Made by a program: the position numbers and the translations under genes
Notes under the pieces: model-generated
The model's input: only the letters and a program-made list of their open reading frames with translations
The model's database searches: none
What the model was told of the DNA's origin: nothing
Part shown: positions 12,541-24,100 of the stretch, piece after piece
Layout: every line of letters starts with the position of its first letter
Position numbering within the stretch: position 1 is the first letter of the stretch
From: Dipylidium caninum
Taxonomy: Eukaryota > Platyhelminthes > Cestoda > Cyclophyllidea > Dipylidiidae
NCBI GenBank assembly: GCA_017562135.1
Contig: QEYB01001638.1
Coordinates: 1-64,000, forward strand
Length of the DNA stretch: 64,000 nt
Direction: 5' to 3'

Positions 12541-13426
12541 TTAACCGTCCAAATCAGACACAAATCCAATAAACTCGTTGTAGTTGAGCTTTCCATCTTT
12601 GTCAACATCGTAATCATCCATCCAGTCTTTGAGTATGGGTATCAAATCCGGCGATCCCGCATCGTTGAGGAAATTGCAGAGTTCCTTGAAGTCGATAACT
12701 CCCGAATGATCAGAGTCCAACTCATTAAATAGTTGTTTCCATCTTAAGGAAAAGTGACATTTCATGGGATATGAAGTCGAACATTTAGCCTGCGGTAACC
12801 AGATTACTGCGATTCCACTTACGCTTCGATGGGTTGGGTGGAGATACCAAGCGCTATTTCGTATTCGCCCAAGTTGATTATTCCGTCGCCGTTAAGGTCA
12901 AGGGTATTCATTAAATTCTGGAAAGAGGCGTCAGTACATTCGGTGTGAGTGAAGCGCGGATTGCCGACATAGGAATCAGCAATTCTACACCAACATCTAC
13001 CAGCGACCCCGTGAAGTGCGTCCAGCCATGGGGCACTTCATTTTCCCCGCGGCAATTGCGACGCCACGTCGCTCGCAGGTATCCTTGCTTTTTGCCCACT
13101 CAAACTCCCCAACCCACGTAGTGGTGGCTGGTACCCGTCCCCATCCTCTAAACTTATTAAGAGGGCACAACTCATATTTCACGGGCAAAGAACAGTCATC
13201 AGGCCGGTGTGGCTTGTCAAAGTCTTCCCTTAGTGGATAGCTTCCAATGGCCAACGAAAGTGGGTTGTCAATTAAAATAAGTGAAGGGCAAACTGACCTC
13301 GGTTTCGGACTCAGGTATTCCCTGAGAAGCCAGAGCTGCTGCCAGCTCTGCCCTGTCTAACGAACCGCTTCCGTCCTTATCGGCGCTTTTAAAGGCCTTG
13401 AGGTAGCGATGACGTTGGCCAGACAT
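12541..13426 (-). CDS. Small four-EF-hand calcium-binding protein, paralogue B
   Basis: A 141-residue calmodulin/troponin C-like protein. Minus-strand coding exons: 13298-13426, 12823-12917 and 12541-12742. It begins MSGQRHRYLKAFKSADKDG. All four loops are canonical: DKDGSGSLDRAE, DLNGDGIINLGE, DSDHSGVIDFKE and DVDKDGKLNYNE. Intron phases are 0 and 2, the middle exon is 95 nt and the last exon 202 nt, exactly as in paralogues C and D. The frame is uninterrupted. Upstream on the minus strand are a TATAAAAGGG box (13695-13701), a short non-coding exon ending at a GTAAGT donor (exon edge 13652), and an acceptor at 13454 giving 27 nt of 5' UTR before the ATG. The closest relative in the window is gene C, 3 kb away in the same direction, so B and C are probably a tandem duplication. 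The function (tegument, muscle or general Ca2+ buffering) cannot be read from sequence. Confidence 0.9.
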
Positions 13427-13694
13427 GAAGCGCCCAGAGAATCGTCCAGTCGCCTACGATAGAGAAGGCAGAGATTTACTCGACAGAAAACCGTGTAGAT
13501 ACAGGGGATGTCCTTAAAATGTGGACTTCTATCCAGAAGTGCACGCACATTTGAAATCCTCAACTAACCCTTACGGAGCGTTAGCCCGTCGCCTGACAGC
13601 TCGCAGCTTTATTAACCTGTCAGAGACGGGCTGTGTGCATGACGCACTTACCTTCACTGGCAGCTGAAAGCTGCAGTCTCGTGGTGCGACTCCC

Positions 13695-13701
13695 TTTTAT
13701 A
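13695..13701 (-). promoter_or_regulatory. TATA box of EF-hand gene B with downstream non-coding exon
   Basis: TATAAAA followed by GGG on the minus strand. About 30 nt downstream a short exon begins and ends at position 13652, followed by a GTAAGT donor. The matching acceptor (CGTAG) is at 13454-13455, just upstream of the start codon. Gene C has the same layout, which strengthens the call. Confidence 0.6.
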
Positions 13702-15420
13702 AATCACCTCGACCCACCAGTTCATAGGCTGCCTCGTGTAGACTTTAACCGCAACTGACACGACTGCTTGAGTGAAGGAGACTTGATGAGCGCCGCGTGT
13801 TCTGGAGGCGGGAGATCAAAGAGGATGTCATACAATATGCGCGGATCGCGTCGAAAGAGGTTGAGACGATGATATTTCACTGCATACATCCCGGTGTTGT
13901 GTACAGTTTTCCGCAGGCTTTCCATGTTCTGAACGGAGGGTTTTCGAGGCGGCAGGCGGCGACCCAATGATATTGCCCGACCCGCTAAGGCGCACCGACG
14001 AAGGGGAGATACCTTTAAGGTTAAGGCAGTTTTTCACAAAAGTGTGCATCAAGTTAACAGCTTAGTGCACCAAAAGCGTGTGAAGGTAAAGTGAATAAAA
14101 TTAGAAAAGGTGCTACTTACTTGGATGGGCTAGAGGCTGTAAATCCTCGTTCTGCCTCTGGCCACGACCATCAGTTTGAAAAATTCACGTCTATTAAAAT
14201 GACCATTTACTCAGGGGACTACAAACAACATAACGAAAGAGGAAACTTTTCAGAGGAGAAACACGAAATTTTAAAAGTATTTCGCATTCGGATACAAACT
14301 TTAATAGGCTTTGCATTTGAGGATATTGCGGCAAGCAATTTTTTCAATATAGAGCGTCAGATCTTAGCTGTCCGCGGTTGATGCGGCAGCCACTGGCCAC
14401 ATCAAATTCAATGGCTCCGTATGTCTCCCCTCTGCCCGCCGTGGGGAGCGCTCGTTTCTCCTCCGGCGCTCATAACGTGCCTTCTGGCAGAAGCCACACG
14501 AAAATGCGGGAACGCCGGAGGTGGAAATCGAAAGCGTCGTAAAACGGCGTTTGGTACCCTTTCGATCGTCCTTAAATATAAACCATTTGGACTCCCAACA
14601 CAAGCTGTTACCAAAGTCACCACTCGCAGCTAAGGAAGTGGCTGAATTTCACACCAACGCACCGTTTTAATTAGTGGTTTAGGGCTCTCACGCAACACTG
14701 TGACGATTGGCTCCAACGCTCCTCATCATTTGCCGCTCTCCCCTGTCCTTACGAGAAGTAACATGACTTGTGTGGGTCACGTTCTGCGACTAGCTGGCTG
14801 CTCGCCAATCCGCCCCAACCGCGGCTCGCTGCTGACTGTGCGGCGAAAGCCCTTCGAATATCTCCTCTGTAATAAATGCCGATGTACGTCGGCCATTAAC
14901 TTCTCTCCCGAGGGAAAGAGCACTCTTCGGGGGGTTCGAATGTCATTTTTTGTGCTCTTGGGAACTATAATAATTGGGTTGAGATGTCAGGACGTACATA
15001 TTGGTGCTCAATTTAAACTACACCCAAAGGTGGAGACGGTCACACGGATTGACAGCGAAAAGGGTGGGAGGTAACGTGAGAGCAAGAAGCGTCATCCGAC
15101 GTTAGCCCACGCGAATTGTAAAGTCATCAACGCGAACGCGCAGTCAATCTGCTACGTAACAGTCTTCGCTGAGAAGGTTTGAAAGAGGACTCCATTACGA
15201 CAGTATCGCTCATTTCTGCTTCGGCTCCCTTGGCTGCGCGCTGCAGCGAAGGTGACACGGTCTGATGCAAATGAGTCCCCACTTTATCCGTCCAAAACCC
15301 GCCATAAAGAAAATATATTTTGACAAGGGTTGTAAGCCATGCATTTCCGAGAATACAAAAATAGAAAAGAAGGGGTAGGGAAGCGGGGGAGTGGCGTGGG
15401 GTGGGGTTGAGAGATTTTTT
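13702..15420. other. Intergenic sequence between EF-hand genes B and C
   Basis: No recognisable exon. Open frames here are short and mutually overlapping. The stretch contains the region upstream of gene B and the 3' flank of gene C. Confidence 0.45.
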
Positions 15421-16620
15421 TTAGTCCTCTAAACTGGCTATGAATCCGAGGAATTCGCTGTATTGCAACTTTCCATCTTTGTTTACATCATAATCTGCCA
15501 CCCAGTCTTCCAAAACAGGAATAAGCGATTGCATATTGGCCTCTTTGAGGAAATTTTCCAGTTCTTCCACATCAATTGTTCCTGATTTATTTTCGTCCAA
15601 CTCGTCGAATAGTTGCCGCCATCTGAAAGGCAGCAAGTGGGGTTTACGTGATGCGGTGGCACCAAATTAATGAAATCGTAGACCTTGTCTTAAACGTACT
15701 ATGGGACCATTTGCCCCCGCCAACGATGGCGCACAAAAAATGGCATAGAGGGACTTCTGCAAACGGTGGACTTACGCGTCAAGTGGTTGGGTGGATATTC
15801 CCAGAGCAATCTTGTATTCGCCCAATGAAATGATGCCGTCCCCATTGAGGTCAAGTTGATTCATCAGATTCTGAAGGAGAAGACGTTTAAGCCTCATCAT
15901 GGGAACTTCACTTACTACGCTCTATTAATTGTACACTTTTTCGGTCATCTGAATGGCTTGCCGGCTTATTGAGGTTAGTAGCGTAGAATACGATAAACTA
16001 ACGAACTAGGGATGGTGCTGAAACGACACTTCAGACAGTACCCGCTTTCCTGCTACTCCTTGAGTAAGAAACTACATTTCATTTCAGTTAAGACTTCACA
16101 GCATCACCTCGATTATTTCAGTTTGCGGTCTTACTCCCGGCCAGACCCTCATTTATGGTGCTGAAGTCGGCACGAGGCCTGACCTCGTGAGCTGCGGCCG
16201 GTCAAGTCAATGTACAAAACGCCAATGATTTAGGTTAATGTGGAAGAACCTGTCTTCTCGTCCCCGCGGAGTATTGCATGTGGATCTTGTGAACCACACC
16301 AACAATGCGCTGGCGCCAGAGCAAAAGCCACCTGCTATTACGCAGATCGCTAAATGGCACACGAGGAATCGTGAGTCGATACGAGGTGACTTCGACTAGA
16401 CTTGGCTGCGCCTGTGGAAGCATGCCATTTCGGCATTCTGACATAGAGCCTGTGTTCTGCCACCACGTGAGCCTGTTAGGGGACCTCCACTTACGTCAAT
16501 TTCCGACTCGGGGATGCCTCGTGCGACCAGAACGCCCTGCAGTTCGTCACGAGTAAGGGTTCCACTGCCGTCTTTATCTGCCGCCTTAAACGCCTCCAGG
16601 TAGCGATGCGTCAAGCCCAT
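15421..16620 (-). CDS. Small four-EF-hand calcium-binding protein, paralogue C
   Basis: A 140-residue four-EF-hand protein. Minus-strand coding exons: 16495-16620, 15776-15870 and 15421-15622. Loops are DKDGSGTLTRDE, DLNGDGIISLGE, DENKSGTIDVEE and DVNKDGKLQYSE, all with Asp at position 1, Gly at 6 and Glu at 12. The exon lengths 95 and 202 nt and the phases equal those of B and D. The start ATG (MGLTHRYLEAF) directly follows a strong CTCAACAG acceptor at 16621-16622. This acceptor pairs with a first exon ending at 16804 under a TATAAAAGGG promoter. That first exon contains an in-frame ATG (16822-16824) that would add seven residues (MNCTPAK). It lies where the transcript is expected to begin, so I prefer the downstream start. 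Paralogue of B by tandem duplication. Confidence 0.9.
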
Positions 16621-16803
16621 CTGTTGAGAGAAAAATTTTTGTTCAAACATTCCGTTTGAATAGAACAAAATATCTGACGACAACAAATTGAGACAATTGG
16701 CGCGCATTAACCTGTGTCTGCGTAAACAATGTCTAGGAAACAGTTGATGTGAAATGCTTAAGGGAGGCAAGACAGAAGCCCGCGGTGGCAAGAGGGGACT
16801 CAC

Positions 16804-16826
16804 TTTAGCCGGCGTGCAATTCATGA
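16804..16826 (-). other. Short first exon of EF-hand gene C, probably non-coding
   Basis: The low edge is set by a GTGAGT donor reading downward from 16803. The upper edge is inferred from the TATA box about 30 nt upstream. It contains an ATG in frame with exon 2 that could add MNCTPAK. Because this ATG lies at the expected start of transcription, use as a start codon is doubtful. Confidence 0.45.
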
Positions 16827-16850
16827 AGGAGGCTGCCACTCCCTCCGCCC

Positions 16851-16857
16851 TTTTATA
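16851..16857 (-). promoter_or_regulatory. TATA box of EF-hand gene C
   Basis: TATAAAA followed by GGGCGG on the minus strand. The sequence and the distance to a short donor-ended exon match the promoter of gene B, showing that the promoter was duplicated with the gene. Confidence 0.62.
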
Positions 16858-19800
16858 GTCGACGAGGGCACGGTTGGCTGCCATCAGCCTACAATTGGTC
16901 GTCGCCTCCAGCACGCGATTTGCTATAAAACCAACTCCACCTAAGTGGCAAGTTCAAACAGGAAGAATGTGATTGCACTATGAGCCGAGTATGTGTCGGT
17001 TCTCTTGTAGCAAAAGGCGAATCCGAGTAAAAGTGCTCAGCATCTTTGCACAGCTCTCTTACGATGTGCCATACGCTGGCGACATCTGCTGTCTGTGGGG
17101 GTTTTTCGTTGATGTCACTCTTCGATCTAGTCCCCTTTACCCAAACTAAGCTCACGTTTTCCGGAAAGTCTTCCTTTTCAGTACAACTGTCTGGAGGGAA
17201 TTCACTTGAAAACTGACATAGGCCATTGAAATGACAAGGTCAACCAATATCCGATCGCCTTATCCAGTTCAGAGATGAAAACAAGAGGAGAATGTGGCAC
17301 TGCCCACCGCTTTAAGCGCTGCATTCATGGGGAGGGCGGTTCCAAGGTATCTTCCCCTTGCGTTAAGGTGGTAAAGGGCATTTCTGTAGCAGGCTAAAGG
17401 GTACAATTACGTAAAATGGTATGCATGAGGTGCGCTACATCGACCATACTGAGACTGCCTGCAAATTCCGTGAAACGAAATGGGCATCTAATTGTTTAGT
17501 TCCATTGGAAATCTGGAGATAGTCGCCTCGCCGCGACCACCCCCTGCCAGAGCCTCGAGTCTCGGGCGGGACTGAGCGATTCCCTTGGCGCAGCACGACG
17601 ACGAAAGCGAGTGACTCGAAGACTTGTCTGGGGATAAACACCTTTGCGCATTGAATTTGCGCATGATTGCGGAATACAAAAACGCTTGGATTATGCGAAT
17701 GTGTGTTTGCTTAACCCGAGGGTTGTATAGTTAATCCATGAGACTAACATGGAGCCTTTGGGGGCTGATAATTTGTCCGCTTTTAGCACACGACAACGTA
17801 AGTACTGGGGAAGGCGTCATTCCGCCCCGCGGAATGAGGGCGCCAATTGAGCAGTTTGTGGAATGGGGAGGCCACAGCGAGGCGGCACCTGCCAAGAAGG
17901 GACGCATGTAAGTCCTACTGAGGCAAAAGACGTCCTCCTGCACTGTGCCCATAATTAGCCAAGTTGGGATAACCGCCTGGTCTGCTTGTGTCTAAATAGG
18001 CCCTCAAACTACCCGCTACTGTGCCAATAGAGTAACTAGACAATTGCGATTCCACGACGGTGTGAAACGAAGTGCCGAACGAGCCACTTTCACCGACGTA
18101 TGAGGCCAAATGACTGTGTGGAGTCCAACGTCGGCGCAAAATCTCCTGTGGGCAATCAGGAGACAAGGTAGAGAATGCTGAAGCGGAATACTAAAGCGGA
18201 GACCGCGATGGCTTGCTTGCGTTTATGTAAACATGATGGACCGGAATTCGGTTCAACTCAGTCAAAGATAATGGAACGCTCCAACCGTAATTCACCAACA
18301 AAAATTTCTCACGGTCCAAATTGTGAGTTTAACGGCTGAAAAGAACTTTTGTTCTGCCACAGAAGTCGGAGAGTAACCACTTTGCAGCCGCCCTTCTGAT
18401 TGCTCAATTATATACGGTTGGGTAATAAGTAGGGACGAACCCGAGGAAGATCACCGTCTCAATATGCAGATGCATTTTTGGTGCGGCAGGGTTGACGCCA
18501 CTAACCAAGTCGGCACAGGCTTCCCGAACCCTCCCAAGCCAGACGAATTACCAAACTGGGTGAACGCAGAATCACGTAACAGATTGCGGAAAGTGAGGGA
18601 CGGGCGTCTGTATGAGTTAACACGGTGAAGGAGGCCACTCGTGCCTGTTAAGGAATCGGCGCGGAACATCCGTGGCGAAAGCCCTTCTGCTCTGTGGATG
18701 TGCCTTCATTCAGCCTGCATTTGGCTGCGACTGCAAAAGTGATTATTTGTCCAAGGGGTATTCAGACCTGACTCTTGCTCGGAGATGGGGACACCGCTTC
18801 CGTTCCCCCACCAAACGGCCGCATTCCGTCAAATCAAAACACTTTCAGTTCTTTCAGTCCACCATGTTTTGTAAAGTGTCGCGCCGAGGTTTGAATTCGT
18901 TAGGACAAAAAGAAGGTTGCGCTAAGTTCACGTGCTATCAGTAGCGCCTGAGACGCGGGTGAGTAGGGGGATGCGCATTTGTGGCATTCTTAATTCTAAA
19001 ATGTTGTAAATTAACAAAGTACCACTGGCTAGTAGGTGCTTGTCCGACTGCGGCAGCGGCTGCGACGTCTGTGTCAATTAGTTGAATCAAACCCAAATCG
19101 CCTCAGCCGTTTGCCCGGCCCGCGCGTCAGCAGAGCACGCAAAAGTGTAGATGGGGCCACAGTGGCCAACACTGTCAGCACTGAGACCACAACCTGGTCA
19201 GCTCGACTCTCTGTCATGAATACACCCTTAAAGCGCGGAATCCACCCTGGGACGATGTCCCTGCAACTGCGCGCTCACCGGAGTGGGTAGGGAAATTGCG
19301 CATCATTGTCCACGGAGCGACAAATAGCATTTGAAGTGAGTGGATGTGTTGCCTACGTTCCCAAGCAACGCCTCTCCCTGCTAAGAATTGTACTGCTGAA
19401 AGTTCGAATGGCGAACCTAGGGGAAGACAAAGTATGCATTTAAAAGCGGCTCGTTTTCATCATCTTCCTTAGCTGGAATTATAGTGAAATTTGGTCCCGT
19501 TAATCCCTTTGATATCGAGTTAACGGAGGTTGAGTTCCGTAAATTATGAAACGCTAGTTCTGTAAGCGAGTATCCTCAACTTGGTGTTTCGAAGGCCAAG
19601 CCTCACGAGGAGAAATTGCTCTCCTTGTAGTAATCCGCATTCAGTAACAGCGCAGGCGAACACAGACGGCCAGTGACTCTATTTTGGTTTGTCTGAGCAG
19701 AAATCTACGGTGACACTCTCAACCCATCTAACCTGGCCTTCGCCGAACGAAAAAACAAGACTCACTATGAACACCTTCAGCTTGCGGAAGATAGGACGAA

Positions 19801-21171
19801 CTCGGCCAACTACCCAGTCATGACGAATCCTCAAGTTTAACGTGCTCACTATTTGGACCGGTCAGCGGAGGGGACACAGCACCCAGCTTTCGGACCTCCT
19901 CACAGGCTCAGCTTCCCAGCTGGTCCAACTTAATTGGCCCCTTAATTGCTGTGACCGGAGTTTAGGCAAAGCGAGGAGTTTGTGAACCACAGCTACATTT
20001 GCCCACATATGAGCCATTGTTTTACACGCATGTCAAAGAAATGCATGACCGAGATACACATCATGGCGTGAGGATGTGACGGTTTCTTTACTTACATCGA
20101 GTTGGAGCGGACATTAAGATTTTAATGCACTATGCCATGAAATACAAAAAGTTTGTAGCACCGTTTGCTTGGGATGTACAGGACCTTGAATTGCTCTCAT
20201 AACGAACTTTACTCCTCAGGGGCGGGAGGCGATTAACAAGACAAGTGAGAGAACCGTTCTTTAAAGAGGAAGCTAATAGATGAAGGGATTTTCGGATCTG
20301 GGCCGTTGTTAATCCACAGCGAAGGTTCGGTCGGACGAGTAAGGACGCCGAAGGGAGGTCGGCAAGTGTCGTATATGGTAAGGGTTGAGAGTGCATTCAT
20401 CTTTCCATCGTGCAGTCCATCTGCAGTCCATCTCACCGGAATATAGAGGTGAAGGGATGCAGCGTTTCGTCAAAGTTCATCACGCTGGCTAATTACGGCA
20501 GTGGGCTAAAACTTTAACAGGAGGTCGCAACTTCGCTCCACGCAGATATGAATGCGCACGCGCATACACACACACAGATGTCCATTAACTCGTGTTTTGG
20601 CGCCAAAAATTTTGTGTGTGGGCCCAGACAACGGAGGAGGCGTGATGGTACGCCGGTTCGCTCTTCGCCTCACACACACGCGCAAGAATTACGGTCCTGG
20701 TGGGTTTCTGCCCGGCCTGCCGCCCACCGCAGACAAACACACAGGCGCACGCAGGTGCGCACGTGCCGACGCGTAGGTGCGCGCGTGCGTGCGTGCAATG
20801 TGCGTGTGTGCGCACATGTTCAGGCTTGGTGCGGACACACTTTTCCACCCTTGTTATCCGCATCAACGTGCCGACGACCGCCACGCCCACACCCTCTCGC
20901 AAGCTCACACACACACAGCGAGAATTTTCACCCGCTAATTGCCCGCGCGTTTGGGCTAACCGCAGCCTCGCTAGCGGCGCCAGAGTGCGCGCGATTTTCA
21001 TCATCCGTGCGGTTCCAATTGGCGCACTTTCGAGAGGGTGGGGGGACGAGGCAGGGTCGAGGGGACAGTTGAACCGAGACGGAAAGACTAGACCACGGTC
21101 CAACAGCTGCCGCAATAACTTTTCTTCTCCACTCTCCGTTTCGCCACAAAGCAACGCGGCCTTCTGGCGCC
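16858..21171. other. Intergenic sequence upstream of EF-hand gene C and the BMP gene (divergent)
   Basis: About 4.3 kb with no supported exon. The right part (about 20548-21150) is GC-rich with alternating purine-pyrimidine tracts and is presumably the 5' region of the BMP gene. Confidence 0.45.
20777..20819. repeat. Alternating purine-pyrimidine (TG/CG) tract
   Basis: A 43-nt run of almost perfect alternating purines and pyrimidines (GTGCGCGCG, GTGCGTGC, GTGTGTGCGCAC) with a single break. Shorter CA/CG runs lie near 20553-20576 and 20905. Such sequence is the classic substrate for Z-DNA. It lies about 350 nt upstream of the BMP start codon. Confidence 0.7.
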
Positions 21172-24100
21172 ATGGGAGCTATTAGAAGGTCCGAAGGTGA
21201 ATTAACACGGCTTGTAGTGGTCGGTCTTCTGTTACAAGTGGCTCAGAATGCAGCCGATGTGAGCGGTAGAGGCGGCGGACCATCAGAACTACTCACTAAG
21301 AGAGACCGATCATTGCATGCCAGGGAGCGCGATGTCAAGGCGAGGCGATATCTTGAGAATGGCGTTCCGGATTACCTCTTGCAACTTAGGCAGAGACACA
21401 GCAAGGAGTGGATGAACTTCGGACAAGTTGAGGGCGGTTCCGGTCCCAACTTGGGAATTATCACCTCAATACATCATCACCGACCTGTGGGTAAGCAAGT
21501 TCTACTCATAGAGCCAAGGAGTGCGTCAATTTTATCTATAAGTGGTTTTTCCACACTCACGCGATTTCCAGTTCCGTTCTGTTTTGGTCGACAGAAGTGA
21601 AACGATGCGCAAAAGTGTCGATCGTTCATATGTTTTCTCGGTAATTGGTCAGTGCCTCGAATCAACATTTAAAGTGAATAGACAGTGATAGTAGAAAGTA
21701 TTAATGCCTGTTTAAATGCGGAATGCCGGTGGTAAGAGCGCCTTCTCCGAGTAACGGTTTGCCCGCTGCCGAGTTTTAACGGCGACGGAGGGTGCGGGCC
21801 CTTCCCTTTGCCCTGGTACGGCATTGTGGAGCAGCAGTGAGGCCCGTGGCATCCGCAATAGGAGTGCGGCAGAAAAAGACACGTATGCGGTGGTCCTTCG
21901 TCGGTTCCGCAATAAGCGGCAACTCTCCTAACAAGCATTAAGATGCGTATAGTAGTGGCATAAACACTATAGTTTCGCCCAAATGGCAATAGATGCCAGT
22001 TGTTAAGATGTTTTCTGCGATGTAAAACTTTTCACTTCGGTAGATTTTCCATGCGACAAACATGCGCCATGTCAGCTTTTGCTGTGCACGCTCTGGAGCA
22101 GAGATGCGAGGATGAAGGCAATTTTTGAAAAGCAGACAAAGTTGCATTGGTTGGATAAAAAAGAACTTGTGAGGCGGTTGTCGATAAGCGCAAATTTTAA
22201 TAAAAGTGAGTGAGATTGCTGCGACCGCCTCCGAAAGCGAGGTGGAGGCATCACGAGGCCGAAGTTGACCCTTTCGTTCATCGCTGCACCACGAGCTCCG
22301 CTGGTCTACCGTCAAAGCATCAGGCGACCTAAGAGATGCCTCAAAACAACCATTCGTCCACATGTGCACACAAACTCCGTCTTTCATCCTTCGATGGAGG
22401 GATTTCGCCCTCGTGCCGGTAGCAAGAAAGGCGCCCTTCGCCGTGGTGATGGCAGACTCATGTGTGGGAAATGACATGGCGTGGGGCCGGCAGGAAAACA
22501 GTCTTGGGACTTGTCTCCCTTAACAGGTGACGATTAAATCCGGGATTACAATTACACAAGGGAAGTGTCTGCACTTAAAACGTCAAGCTAAACATGGCCA
22601 AGCGTGGCGGTCTGCATGACGAACCAGAAAAGAGTAGTTAGTCGTCAGGCAAAGTGCAGTTTTCCTTTGCTCCCGCTGCCAGTCGCCTGACAGCCGATGC
22701 GAAACGTTCGAAAATTAGCCCCGGGAAATCTTCCCATTTTGGGAACAATCTACTTCTGTCAAGAATTTTTTAAAACAAATCGCCGTTTGGCGCAATTATT
22801 TGGGCCTCACTAGTAATGTGACACAGGCCGATGGTAGCTTCACTCATGCGAGTTACTGGGAACGAGCGGTGCCCCGCAAGGCTTTGGAAAATGATATCGT
22901 CGGGATACGTGGTGGAATTCATTAGCGGTAATGCCAACCTTAGAGCGGGGGCCGCAAAACGTAAGATAACCCATCATCATGTCGTGGAAATTAATAGCCC
23001 TGGCGCCAGCAAATGTTATTTGTATATTCTGCACCTGTTCTTCCTAGTGCAAGGGCGACGGTTTTGGCATTATCAAAAGTATGCGCTGATTTCGCCAACA
23101 TCGAAATGCGTCCGAGTGATTAATAAGGGTCCGTTTTGCGATCGAGAAGTTGAAATGATCATCGTCCTTGGGTCAAGACAGTCCAGTCAAATTCGTCAGG
23201 CGCCGGGGGGGAAGAAAGAAGTCCAGCGGGCAGGATGGACTCCGTGCTGGTAGGATGCTCTCCCGAACGACGGCGACCGGGGACTGGGGCCTCGTTGGTC
23301 GTTCGTAGGTCGTTCGCCACATGCCGGCCGGTTGATGGGGGAGGTGGAGCTGCCCGACGAAATGAGGCGCAACTAAGAGTTTTCTCTACTGACAATAACT
23401 GCACAAGCCAATCACCTCGTTTAAAGCGCAAAGATGCTGGCGTATATGCGGCGACATTGCAGCGGCCGTTGTCAAACGCGGGACGACAAAGTTCCTTTAA
23501 ATATTGATGCAAATTTTGGGATGTGCTAGAAGTCGACTGGAGGAAGATGTGAGCGTAAATAATTCAGGCGAAGCTTTAAGGACTGCTTCAAAATCCGCGC
23601 ATACAATTCGGAATGAGTGCCCTTACGGAAAAAGATGAAATCACTCTCCTTTTGGACCCACCTCGCGAAAGGAGAGAGGTTTCACAGTGACATTTGCAGA
23701 GGTGATCCATCAGCTGCTTGTGGACTGTGTGACGGAGGAGGACTTTTGGTGGAAGTGCGTGCTCTGTCTATTTTGTGACTGCCTCAGCTTCAAAAACTAG
23801 TTGGTGGGCTGATCCTCAACGAGGACGACGGAGAAGATGTCCCGTCATCTCCATACAAGTAAGTAGAGGAACTCGGAATCCCTGGAGACCACCAGGGCAA
23901 ATAATTGCTGGTGATGACATGAGTAGAAACGGACAAATGTCAAATGATAACCAGTCCTATTATTCATTATTAGCTTTAATCCTTCAAGGCATCCATAGAT
24001 AGGTAAAGCTATTTTCACCAGAAATCTGCAATCATAACCTACAGAAAAGTTTGCCTGAAGGCAGTCATGTTTTATGATTGCCTTCAATTACTGCATGGCA

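Noticed and set aside
11680..12572. Large overlapping frames (158-211 codons) on both strands
   Set aside because: Mutual overlap and absence of any motif indicate chance open frames in a GC-rich patch; one strand continues into EF-hand gene B territory.
20548..21185. Overlapping long frames on both strands upstream of BMP
   Set aside because: Caused by GC-rich alternating dinucleotide repeats with few stop codons; translations are His/Thr/Arg-rich and not protein-like.
22831..23253. 140-codon + strand frame in BMP intron 1
   Set aside because: Lies between two BMP exons that join in phase without it, and carries no prodomain motif.
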